A DNA stretch of 13,052 nucleotides, taken from positions 1 through 13,052 of the forward strand of contig JASEGF010000038.1 in the NCBI GenBank assembly GCA_030017935.1, written 5' to 3'. The notes beneath the pieces are model-generated. The model was not told where the DNA came from, did not search any database, and saw nothing but the letters and a program-made list of their open reading frames with translations. The stretch comes from Bacteroidales bacterium. GTDB lineage: Bacteria > Bacteroidota > Bacteroidia > Bacteroidales > DTU049. Shown here one piece after another: positions 6,586 through 13,052 of this stretch; positions within the stretch are counted from its first letter, which is position 1; the number at the start of each line of letters is the position of its first letter. Made by a program: the position numbers and the translations under genes.

Positions 6586-6602
6586 AGAAACAATTTTTTC
6601 AT
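6586..6602 (+). repeat. 17-base direct repeat, copy 2
   Basis: AGAAACAATTTTTTCAT, a perfect copy of 6448-6464 spaced 138 bases apart, again directly in front of a terminator hairpin. Its first bases form the 3' arm of the small GTTTC/GAAAC hairpin, which copy 1 lacks. Confidence 0.75.
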
Positions 6603-6607
6603 AAGAG

Positions 6608-6638
6608 AAAAGGGTTCACTTCGGTGAACCCTTTTTTT
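6608..6638 (+). terminator. Strong intrinsic terminator with TTCG tetraloop
   Basis: GGGTTCAC (6612-6619), loop TTCG, GTGAACCC (6624-6631), then seven T (6632-6638). Four A in front of the stem can pair with the first T. It is the strongest hairpin in the window and has no protein gene of its own upstream. Confidence 0.88.
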
Positions 6639-6656
6639 AATTTGTAAATTTTTGAG

Positions 6657-6664
6657 TAAATTTG
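6657..6664 (+). promoter_or_regulatory. Candidate -7 box for tsaE-ald
   Basis: TAAATTTG (TAnnTTTG), 54 bases before ATG 6719 and just after the terminator that isolates this unit from upstream. It is the only good match in the gap; no convincing -33 box. Confidence 0.35.
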
Positions 6665-6718
6665 CTTAAATAATTTTACAATTTTTATCAAAAAAATTAA
6701 TGTAAACTATTTATATAT

Positions 6719-7144
6719 ATGCAACTACTTGAAAATTTTAAAAATGTAACGATAGCAGATCTACCACAATTAGCCGCAAGCATCATTCAATTGTTTGACA
6801 AAAGAAATATTATTTGTTTGCAAGGAGAGATAGGTGCAGGTAAAACAACTCTAACCAAACAAATTGTAAAAAAAATTATTGGCAATGATACAGCTATTAG
6901 TCCTACTTTCTCAATTTTAAATATTTATACTTATGGTAAAGAAAATATTTATCATTTAGATTTGTATAGATTAAATAACAAAAAAGAATTTTTTGATTTA
7001 GGACTATATGAATATCTAGTAGACAATAAAATATTGATAGAATGGCCAGAATTAATATTAGACTATTTAGAAAATTACGAATTTTATTTAGTTAAAATTT
7101 CAATTATTAGTGAAACACAAAGAAATATAGAAATATGGGGATGA
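6719..7144 (+). CDS. tsaE: tRNA threonylcarbamoyladenosine biosynthesis ATPase TsaE
   Basis: The 141-residue protein is the normal length for TsaE. It shows the P-loop GEIGAGKTTL (36-45), SPTFSILNIY (61-70), HLDLYR (79-84) and IEWPE (107-111), all in the family order. TsaE is the ATPase that, with TsaB and TsaD, installs threonylcarbamoyl on adenosine 37 of ANN-reading tRNAs in the cytoplasm. ATG 6719 gives the expected N-terminus, with no Shine-Dalgarno sequence. The stop overlaps the start of the alanine dehydrogenase gene, so the pair is translationally coupled. From memory this pair is a common Bacteroidota arrangement. Confidence 0.94.
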   Translation: MQLLENFKNVTIADLPQLAASIIQLFDKRNIICLQGEIGAGKTTLTKQIVKKIIGNDTAISPTFSILNIYTYGKENIYHLDLYRLNNKKEFFDLGLYEYLVDNKILIEWPELILDYLENYEFYLVKISIISETQRNIEIWG

Positions 7145-8352
7145 AAAAACATTATTTTTATGGACCCTCAGGTGAATTTTTGCCTCTAGAAGAGAGATTA
7201 GAGGTCAAAAAAAATCAAAAAAAATTTGTTATAGGTATCCCAAAAGAGATAGCTTTTCAAGAGCACAGAGTAAGTCTGGTGCCTGATAGTGTAAAAATGC
7301 TAACATGTAATGGTCATGAAGTATTGATAGAAGATGGCGCTGGAGAATTTGCGAGATTTAGCAATCATGATTATGCTGAGGCTGGTGGCGAGATAGTGAA
7401 TAATCACAATGAATTATTTGCTAGAGCAGATATTATAGTGAAAGTAGCTCCTTTGCTCAAACAAGAGGTGGATTATATGAAAAAAAATCAAATTATCATC
7501 TCTGCTGTAAATTATCATTCTCTATCTAAAGAATACTTTGATTCATTAATTAGCAAAAATGCTACTGCTATAGGTTTTGAATTTATCAAAGATAATAGTG
7601 GTAGATATCCTGTATTAATGTCTATGAGTGAAATCGTTGGTTATGGCGTCATTCAGTTAGCTGCACATTATTTAAGTGATAATAAGCTAAGCAAGGGATA
7701 TTTGTTTGGTGGCTTACCTGGACTAAATTCTACAGAAGTAGTTATAATAGGTGCTGGCAGAGTAGGTCTATTCGCAGCTAAAGCAGCTAAAGCTTTCGGA
7801 GCTTTAGTAAAAGTTTTTGATAATAAACTTTATAAATTACGTGATATAGTTGCTCAACTAGGTAGCGATGTCTATACTTCTGTATTACATCCAAGTGTCG
7901 TATATAAAGCTATAAAAACCGCCAATGTAGTGATTTGCGCTCTATATCTTAATGATGATGAACTACCATTTCTTTTAACTGAAGATTTGGTGAAAGAAAT
8001 GAAAGAAGGTAGTATAATTTTCGATGTTAGCATTGACCAAGGTGGCTGCTGCGAGACAAGTGAAATTACCTATGTAGACAATCCAATATTTGTCAAACAT
8101 GGTGTCATCCACTATTGCGTACCTAATATAGCTTCTAATTTCCCTCGTACAGCTGCTTATGCATTAAGTAATTTTTTCACTCCATTAATATTAGATATAT
8201 CAGAAAATGGAGGTATTAAAGAATTTTTAAGAATTAATCCTGCTTTTGCTGAAGGCGTTTATATCTTAGAAGAGAAAATATGTCATCCATTAATAGCTCA
8301 ACATTTTAACTATAAATATACTCCTATTCAATTATTACTTGGAGGTTTTTAA
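7141..8352 (+). CDS. ald: Alanine dehydrogenase
   Basis: The 403-residue protein fits the alanine dehydrogenase/transhydrogenase-alpha family, with about 30 extra N-terminal residues before GIPKE (32-36). Visible family residues are R43 in EHRVSLVP, K101 in IVKVAP, H126 in NYHSL, the NAD-binding GAGRVG (204-209) and D299 in SIDQGG. HYCVPN (324-329) is also typical. The enzyme interconverts alanine with pyruvate and ammonia using NAD. ATG 7141 overlaps the tsaE stop as ATGA; ATG 7135, two codons earlier, is an equally open alternative. Function as a true alanine dehydrogenase, rather than a relative of lysine-ketoglutarate enzymes, is likely from the motif set. Confidence 0.9.
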   Translation: MKKHYFYGPSGEFLPLEERLEVKKNQKKFVIGIPKEIAFQEHRVSLVPDSVKMLTCNGHEVLIEDGAGEFARFSNHDYAEAGGEIVNNHNELFARADIIVKVAPLLKQEVDYMKKNQIIISAVNYHSLSKEYFDSLISKNATAIGFEFIKDNSGRYPVLMSMSEIVGYGVIQLAAHYLSDNKLSKGYLFGGLPGLNSTEVVIIGAGRVGLFAAKAAKAFGALVKVFDNKLYKLRDIVAQLGSDVYTSVLHPSVVYKAIKTANVVICALYLNDDELPFLLTEDLVKEMKEGSIIFDVSIDQGGCCETSEITYVDNPIFVKHGVIHYCVPNIASNFPRTAAYALSNFFTPLILDISENGGIKEFLRINPAFAEGVYILEEKICHPLIAQHFNYKYTPIQLLLGGF

Positions 8353-8373
8353 ACAAGAAATAAATATTTTGTA

Positions 8374-9327
8374 TCATGATAAAGCTTGATTAAAAACTTT
8401 TGATTCTTGATAATAATGATAATAAGTCTGTGGATCTACATTTATTATAAATTGAATAGGATCTACTGGTTTATTTTTAATCCTAATCTCATAATGTAAA
8501 TGCACACCAAAAGCAATACCAGTATTTCCAACATATCCAATTAGCTCGCCAGCAGACACTCTACGCCCTGTAGAAACTTTCTTTTCTAATAAATGAGCAT
8601 AAACACTAGAAATATTATTGCCGTGATCTATTATTATTGTTTCACCATAGCCAAACATTGTAGGATCTGGATTTCTGACAATACCATTAGCTGTAGCATA
8701 TACAGGAGTACGTACAGGAGCTGCAAAGTCAATACCTGTATGTAAAAATTTATTTTTCAATATGGGATGTATTCTCTCACCGAAACCACTTGCTATATTA
8801 TATGTACTATCCAGCGGCATCCTTAAAGGGAATTTACTATAATTTTCAAGATTTTTAGGTAAATAATGGTATAGAAACGAATAATAATAAGATTGAATAT
8901 TAGATTTTTGCTCGATAAGCTTGATATCGTCTGATATGATATTTAATAAATCTTGTAATGTGTTTGCATCTTTTAACTTTTTATATCTGTCATTTTCAGT
9001 ACTTTCTTCAGTGAATTCAGTATTAAAGATGTTTTTATAAATAATAGTATTTTTCTTATTAATACTATCTAATAAAATTTCAATTTGTTTTTGGTTTTCT
9101 TGAACTTCTTTATATATTTGTACTATTTGATTGAGTTCTTTAGCTTCTTCTTGCTCTATTTTAGAAGGGAAAATATAAATAGCTATTAAAGTAAAAATAA
9201 AACTCAATGCTAATGCTGTCCCTAACACACCTAAAGCAATAATAATATATCTTTTAGTAGCTTTATAAGGCTTTAGATACAGATCTTCCCATTGAAAACT
9301 ATGATACCCTTTTTTGTTTTTAGTCAT
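8374..9327 (-). CDS. M23-family (LytM) membrane-anchored cell-wall endopeptidase
   Basis: The 317-residue protein has a basic cytoplasmic N-terminus, one membrane segment at about 27-52, a helical and probably coiled region (56-145), and a C-terminal M23 zinc peptidase domain. Visible are GFGERIHP (181-188), HTGIDF with H196 and D200, YAH with H244, and HLHYE with H276 and H278. All four zinc and catalytic positions are present, so an active peptidoglycan endopeptidase acting in the periplasm is expected, unlike the inactive LytM activators. It is convergent with ald, 21 bases apart, and has a -7 box of its own. ATG 9327 is well placed. Confidence 0.92.
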   Translation of the reverse strand: MTKNKKGYHSFQWEDLYLKPYKATKRYIIIALGVLGTALALSFIFTLIAIYIFPSKIEQEEAKELNQIVQIYKEVQENQKQIEILLDSINKKNTIIYKNIFNTEFTEESTENDRYKKLKDANTLQDLLNIISDDIKLIEQKSNIQSYYYSFLYHYLPKNLENYSKFPLRMPLDSTYNIASGFGERIHPILKNKFLHTGIDFAAPVRTPVYATANGIVRNPDPTMFGYGETIIIDHGNNISSVYAHLLEKKVSTGRRVSAGELIGYVGNTGIAFGVHLHYEIRIKNKPVDPIQFIINVDPQTYYHYYQESKVFNQALS

Positions 9328-9346
9328 TATTTATTCCATCTAAAAG

Positions 9347-9354
9347 CAAAAATA
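9347..9354 (-). promoter_or_regulatory. Candidate -7 box for the M23 peptidase gene
   Basis: The minus strand reads TATTTTTG (TAnnTTTG), 19 bases before ATG 9327. It lies in the 85-base gap behind the PorP-like gene, so the peptidase may be transcribed apart from that unit. Confidence 0.45.
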
Positions 9355-9412
9355 TAAAATAATATTAAAATAGCGTTAGAAAAAATTAAATAACAAGAAT
9401 TCACATAATTTA

Positions 9413-10318
9413 TTAATCAAAATATCTCGGTGATGAAGGTATGCTAGCATTCTTTTTCTTTATTAAATATTGTAGTGTTATTTCGTGGCTACCACTGGAA
9501 TATGCTGATATTGGTGCAGCTAGAATATCATAAGAATAAATAAATCTAAATTGATCTTTAACTAATACTCCTGCCATAATTACAAAAGATTCTTTTAGTC
9601 TATATGATAATCCAGTATAAATCATATTTTTATAAAAAAAAGTAGTATTCCACTCGTGCTGTGTTTTAGTAATAGCACTATTTACAGAATATGTTAAAAA
9701 ACCAGCAAAACTATAATTTATATCAAAAACTTTAGTTCTAAAATACCCATATATATGTCTAGGTACCTGAAAATTTGTCCCTTTCATATAATCTTTTGCG
9801 ATATGAGTAGATGATATTCCAATAGAGATAGCAGGAGAGCTGAGTTCAATGCCAGCATTAAAATCTGGAGAATTATGAATATTATTATCAAAGAGATTTG
9901 ATTCTGGTTGCTCAAGCTCGATATCATTAATATCAATAACCTTTCTATATAGTCCACCACTAATGCCAAAGCTTAAAATATAATCATTACCTAAATTTAG
10001 ATGATATGAGACATTAGCTTGTACAATATTAGAAGTTTCTACTCCTAATTTATCAAAAGTATAAGTAAGGCCAAGGCCTAAATGATATTTATTTATTTGA
10101 GTATGAAAAGTAGCAAAATTTGTAATAGGAGCATTATCAAATCCTACCCATTGTACTCTACTAAAAGCTTGTAATGTGTGATAATTGGGGTTTTGTCCCG
10201 TAACTGCTGGATTAAAAGCTATACGCATAAATGATTGCTGGCTAAATTGAAAATCACTTTGCGCAAATATTATAAATACCCAAAAATTACAAAATAAAAG
10301 TAAATATATTTTTTTCAT
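9413..10318 (-). CDS. PorP/SprF-family outer-membrane protein
   Basis: The 301-residue protein starts with a signal peptide (MKKIYLLLF to about FAQ, residue 20). A classic PorP/SprF opening follows: QFSQQSFMRIAFNPAVTG, then alternating amphipathic strands, ending in a C-terminal strand. Members are beta-barrel outer-membrane proteins. PorP is a T9SS component, and SprF-like paralogs sit beside large type B cargo genes and help hold that cargo at the surface. The neighbours here are exactly such a cargo gene and a PorE-like protein. The start is ATG 10318, four bases after the upstream stop; the TTG at 10333 would overlap that gene. Whether it is core PorP or a cargo-specific paralog cannot be decided, and the context favours a paralog. 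Confidence 0.88.
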   Translation of the reverse strand: MKKIYLLLFCNFWVFIIFAQSDFQFSQQSFMRIAFNPAVTGQNPNYHTLQAFSRVQWVGFDNAPITNFATFHTQINKYHLGLGLTYTFDKLGVETSNIVQANVSYHLNLGNDYILSFGISGGLYRKVIDINDIELEQPESNLFDNNIHNSPDFNAGIELSSPAISIGISSTHIAKDYMKGTNFQVPRHIYGYFRTKVFDINYSFAGFLTYSVNSAITKTQHEWNTTFFYKNMIYTGLSYRLKESFVIMAGVLVKDQFRFIYSYDILAAPISAYSSGSHEITLQYLIKKKNASIPSSPRYFD

Positions 10319-10322
10319 AATC

Positions 10323-12761
10323 TCATTTTTCAATTATTTTAACAAAGCAATCAGAGTAACCATTGCTAACAAGTTTATTTTTAAATTCTATAGCAGTAGT
10401 GGCATTATCAAACTCTCCCACATAATATCTATATAAACCATCATTACCACGAACTTCAAATATTTTAACATTGGGATCTAATCGATAAATGCTACTCCAC
10501 ACTTCTAAATTATTAGCAGGATTAGACAATGCAGCCACCTGTATTGTGTAAATAACATTCCCTGCGCCCTTTAGACCTTCTACAATGTCAATCGATATAT
10601 TTGATATAACATTATCATGATTTAATTGTTCATATTTGACAATATTGAAAGTAGTTCTTCTATTTAATTGATGCTCTTCTTCAGTAGTTGCGTTTGGTAC
10701 TACTGGATTAGCTTTGCCCCAGCCTTTTGCTATTAATCTATTAGGAGATATTCCTTTACTAATTAAATAATCTACTACAGACTGAGCTCTTGCTTGAGAC
10801 AATTTTAAATTATACTCATCATTACCTCTCTCATCGCAGTATGAATTTATTTGAACAATTAAATTAGGATTGAGTTTAAGTAATTGGGCAAGTTTATCTA
10901 ATTCTTTTTTAGATTCTTCTTTTAAAGTAGCTTTATCAAAATCATAATAAATATTTTCTATTAAATATTCAGTCTCTTTATTTACTCTTTCTACTGGTAA
11001 ATCAATATTGATTTTCTTATTGTTATTAATATCAATTTCTTTTGATTGAGATAAATATCCATCTTTTGAGGCGACAACAGTATATTTATTATTTATTGGT
11101 ACATTTTCAAATTTAAAATGTCCTTCTTTGTTAGTTTTAGTTTCATCTACGTATCCTTTAGTACTAACAAGAGAAACTTTGTGGTCAGCTGACGGCATTT
11201 GTATTTCATTATCAATAATTTTACCTTCTACGACAGCTATTCGCTTGGCTTGTTTAAGCTCATAAGTATAGTTTAAGTATATTGGTGTTGTATATTTAAA
11301 TAGAGTTGGATTAAATATTTCTATTATATTCTCAAAACCATTTTTAGAAATATTAATATTATATTGTTGATTAGGATCTAGATCAATAGAAAAAAAACCA
11401 TTTTTATCAGTATAGAAAGTATCAATATAATTAGAATAATATACTATTAACTGGGCACCACTTATAGGTTTTTTATCATTAAAAGATAATACTTTTCCTT
11501 GATATGTTATATTCCATGGGATTCCGTTAAAATAATAAATATCATCAAAACCACTACCACCAGGTCGATTACTACAAAAAAGTCCTTCATTCAATTTATC
11601 AAAAAATTGTATATTAAAGTCATCAGCCCCTGAATTAATAGGGAATTTTAATTGTTTAGGTTTGCTCCATTCATTATTTGTAAAAGTACTCATAAATAAA
11701 TCTAGCCCTCCAATACTATTATGACCATCAGAAGCGAAAAATAGAATAGTATCTTGATATAAATATGGGAACATCTCATCATTTTCGGTATTAACATTTT
11801 GACCAATATTAATAGGCTTTGACCATTTATTACCAGTTTTAGTAATCATATATAAATCTCTTTTACCAAATCCTTCTGGATAATCAGCAGTATAAATCAT
11901 AGTCCTTCCATTTCTAGAAATAGTAGTATGCCCCTCATTAAATTCTTCAGATTTTACAATCATTTTTTTTGGAGTAGATGGATTAGTAGGATCTCCTCTA
12001 TAACTACTGTAATAAATATGGCATTTAGATGGCGTACCTTCGCAACGTGTAAAATAAATTAATTCATGAGCATCATCTATACTTATATAACCTTGTGTAG
12101 CTAATGTTTTATTTAATGCGTCTAATTTTTTAAAATTTGTTGTATCAGAATTCCATGTTCTTAAATTAACAAAATAAATATTATCATAGCCTTGTGTAGT
12201 TCTATAATTTATTTTATCAGACATCATCTTGCTTACAAATAAATAATCTTTATATAGATTTATACCATATTCACTTTTAGATGAGTTAATTTCTCTAAAT
12301 TCATTAACTTGGATACTAGGATTATTTAATTCATAAACATATTTCTCTAAAATATTTTTTTGTTTTTGTGCATCATCGACTAAATTCTTATCTATAATAT
12401 CGTTATTACTTAGTTGGATTATTTTATCGTAAGTATTAATAGCTTTTTCATATTCACATAATTTTTTATAAATATCAGCTAAAATATTTAAAGAAGAAAG
12501 TGAAGTAGAATCTATTTGAACTAATCTATCTGCATAATTTAAAGAAGATTTATAATCATTAATATTTATGAATAGATATATAATATTTTGTAAAGCATCT
12601 TTATTATAAGGATCTTGTTCTAATATTTGTTCATAACCTTTAATAGCTTCATAATAATTTTTTTCATCTTGTAGCTGTTTTAATTTATTCATATCTATTT
12701 GACTAAATAAATTTAAAACATTTATAAGTACTAATATAAATATCAGAATATATTTTTTCAT
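10323..12761 (-). CDS. PorE-like TPR/beta-propeller/OmpA periplasmic protein with C-terminal SPOR-like domain
   Basis: The 812-residue protein has, in order: a signal peptide (1-21, no lipobox), TPR helices (about 25-145), a PD40/WD40-like beta-propeller (about 165-415), two carboxypeptidase-regulatory-like sandwich domains (about 418-500 and 510-590), an OmpA peptidoglycan-binding domain (601-708) and a SPOR-like end (736-812). Propeller-type SRNGRTMIYTAD and SIGGLDLFMS are visible. In OmpA, D643 and R658 (DERGNDEYNL, SQARA) match the diaminopimelate-binding residues. The TPR-propeller-CRD-OmpA order is that of PorE, which links the T9SS PorP/K/M complex to the cell wall. It starts three bases after the cargo stop and ends four bases before the PorP-like start. 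The SPOR-like end is my reading of YTIQVAAL and YRYYVGEF. Confidence 0.88.
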   Translation of the reverse strand: MKKYILIFILVLINVLNLFSQIDMNKLKQLQDEKNYYEAIKGYEQILEQDPYNKDALQNIIYLFININDYKSSLNYADRLVQIDSTSLSSLNILADIYKKLCEYEKAINTYDKIIQLSNNDIIDKNLVDDAQKQKNILEKYVYELNNPSIQVNEFREINSSKSEYGINLYKDYLFVSKMMSDKINYRTTQGYDNIYFVNLRTWNSDTTNFKKLDALNKTLATQGYISIDDAHELIYFTRCEGTPSKCHIYYSSYRGDPTNPSTPKKMIVKSEEFNEGHTTISRNGRTMIYTADYPEGFGKRDLYMITKTGNKWSKPINIGQNVNTENDEMFPYLYQDTILFFASDGHNSIGGLDLFMSTFTNNEWSKPKQLKFPINSGADDFNIQFFDKLNEGLFCSNRPGGSGFDDIYYFNGIPWNITYQGKVLSFNDKKPISGAQLIVYYSNYIDTFYTDKNGFFSIDLDPNQQYNINISKNGFENIIEIFNPTLFKYTTPIYLNYTYELKQAKRIAVVEGKIIDNEIQMPSADHKVSLVSTKGYVDETKTNKEGHFKFENVPINNKYTVVASKDGYLSQSKEIDINNNKKINIDLPVERVNKETEYLIENIYYDFDKATLKEESKKELDKLAQLLKLNPNLIVQINSYCDERGNDEYNLKLSQARAQSVVDYLISKGISPNRLIAKGWGKANPVVPNATTEEEHQLNRRTTFNIVKYEQLNHDNVISNISIDIVEGLKGAGNVIYTIQVAALSNPANNLEVWSSIYRLDPNVKIFEVRGNDGLYRYYVGEFDNATTAIEFKNKLVSNGYSDCFVKIIEK

Positions 12762-12764
12762 AAA

Positions 12765-13052
12765 TTATTTCTTTATTAATAAAACATCTCCATTGTACGT
12801 TTTGATAACTTTACCATTTTCATCTTTTAGATCAATTATATAATAATAAGTTCCTGGCACAGCCAACTTATTATTAATGGTTCCATCCCAGCCATCATCA
12901 CCTTCATAAACTATTTGTCCCCATCTATTCAAAATTTTTATTGGTACACCAGGCATAAATTTATCATTTACATTATCATTATTAGGAGTAAATCCATTTG
13001 GTATTTTACGAGAATTAATGAATATTGTTTCATTACTTATACATCCTTCATC
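12765..13052 (-). CDS. C-terminal end of a T9SS type B (gliding motility-type) cargo protein, partial
   Basis: The frame is open to the right edge; only the last 95 residues are inside, so the internal ATG at 12956 is not the start. PNGFTPNNDNVNDKF, NRWGQIVYEGDDGWDG, PGTYYYIIDL and a final NGDVLLIKK are the hallmarks of the type B sorting domain (gliding motility-associated C-terminal domain). Family knowledge: this domain sends proteins through the outer membrane by T9SS, and such proteins are often very large adhesins. A Cys at residue 4 of the visible part lies in the preceding repeat or linker. The stop lies three bases before the PorE-like start. What the cargo does cannot be seen from here. 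Confidence 0.92.
   Translation of the reverse strand, partial: DEGCISNETIFINSRKIPNGFTPNNDNVNDKFMPGVPIKILNRWGQIVYEGDDGWDGTINNKLAVPGTYYYIIDLKDENGKVIKTYNGDVLLIKK

Larger units (their letters stand above)
6571..6638 (+). ncRNA. Candidate stand-alone small RNA, about 68 nt
   Basis: Between the ftsX terminator (ends 6500) and tsaE (starts 6719) there is no reading frame, yet a promoter-like box at 6558-6565 is followed by a strong terminator at 6608-6638. The predicted transcript folds a small 5' hairpin (GTTTC 6576-6580 with GAAAC 6587-6591). It then has an unpaired AU-rich stretch inside the 17-base repeat, then the terminator stem. Short hairpin, single-stranded linker and terminator is a common regulatory-RNA layout. 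I recognise no known RNA family. If the promoter is wrong, it is only a terminator. Confidence 0.42.

Noticed and set aside
8353..8373. Bidirectional terminator between the convergent ald and M23 genes
   Set aside because: Only a poorly matched ACAA...TTGT symmetry around an A/T run; no stable stem.
9784..9969. 61-codon minus-strand open frame
   Set aside because: Lies out of frame within the PorP-like gene, which has clear family motifs in its own frame.
10319..10333. TTG start at 10333 for the PorP-like gene
   Set aside because: It would overlap the upstream stop and put five charged residues before a normal signal peptide that begins at ATG 10318.

Overview
The window comes from a very AT-rich Bacteroidota chromosome. 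The evidence is a type IX secretion (T9SS) type B cargo domain next to an OmpA/TPR protein and a PorP/SprF-family protein, the absence of Shine-Dalgarno sequences, and Bacteroidota-type -7 boxes (TAnnTTTG) a short way upstream of several start codons. Nothing allows a species call.

Left end (1-2162, minus strand): a two-gene unit. An SbcD/Mre11-like phosphoesterase is followed 15 bases later by an open-ended gene that starts like an SbcC/YhaN-type ATPase. Where coiled coil would be expected, that protein instead carries two stretches resembling the aspartate decarboxylase PanD. The second stretch keeps the Gly-Ser self-cleavage site, but several substrate-binding residues are replaced. Its DNA is also clearly richer in GC than its flank. 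This is the strongest candidate for an undescribed system here.

Middle left (2163-5455, minus strand): a long, very AT-rich spacer with three small inverted repeats, then a CNNM/CBS membrane protein and a two-domain ABC ATPase of the peptide/nickel importer type, probably co-transcribed (5455 down to 2701).

Centre (5559-8352, plus strand): ftsX, diverging from the CNNM gene, then a gene-free 280-base stretch. This stretch holds two terminators, each preceded by the same 17-base sequence. The second is part of a probable stand-alone small RNA with its own promoter. Next come tsaE and a translationally coupled alanine dehydrogenase gene.

Right (8374-13052, minus strand): an M23 cell-wall peptidase with its own promoter, and a tightly packed T9SS-related unit in transcription order: the C-terminal end of a large type B cargo protein, a PorE-like TPR/beta-propeller/OmpA protein with an added SPOR-like end, and a PorP/SprF-family protein. 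This unit probably exports the cargo, holds it at the cell surface, and anchors the machinery to peptidoglycan. No CRISPR, tRNA, rRNA or insertion sequence was seen.
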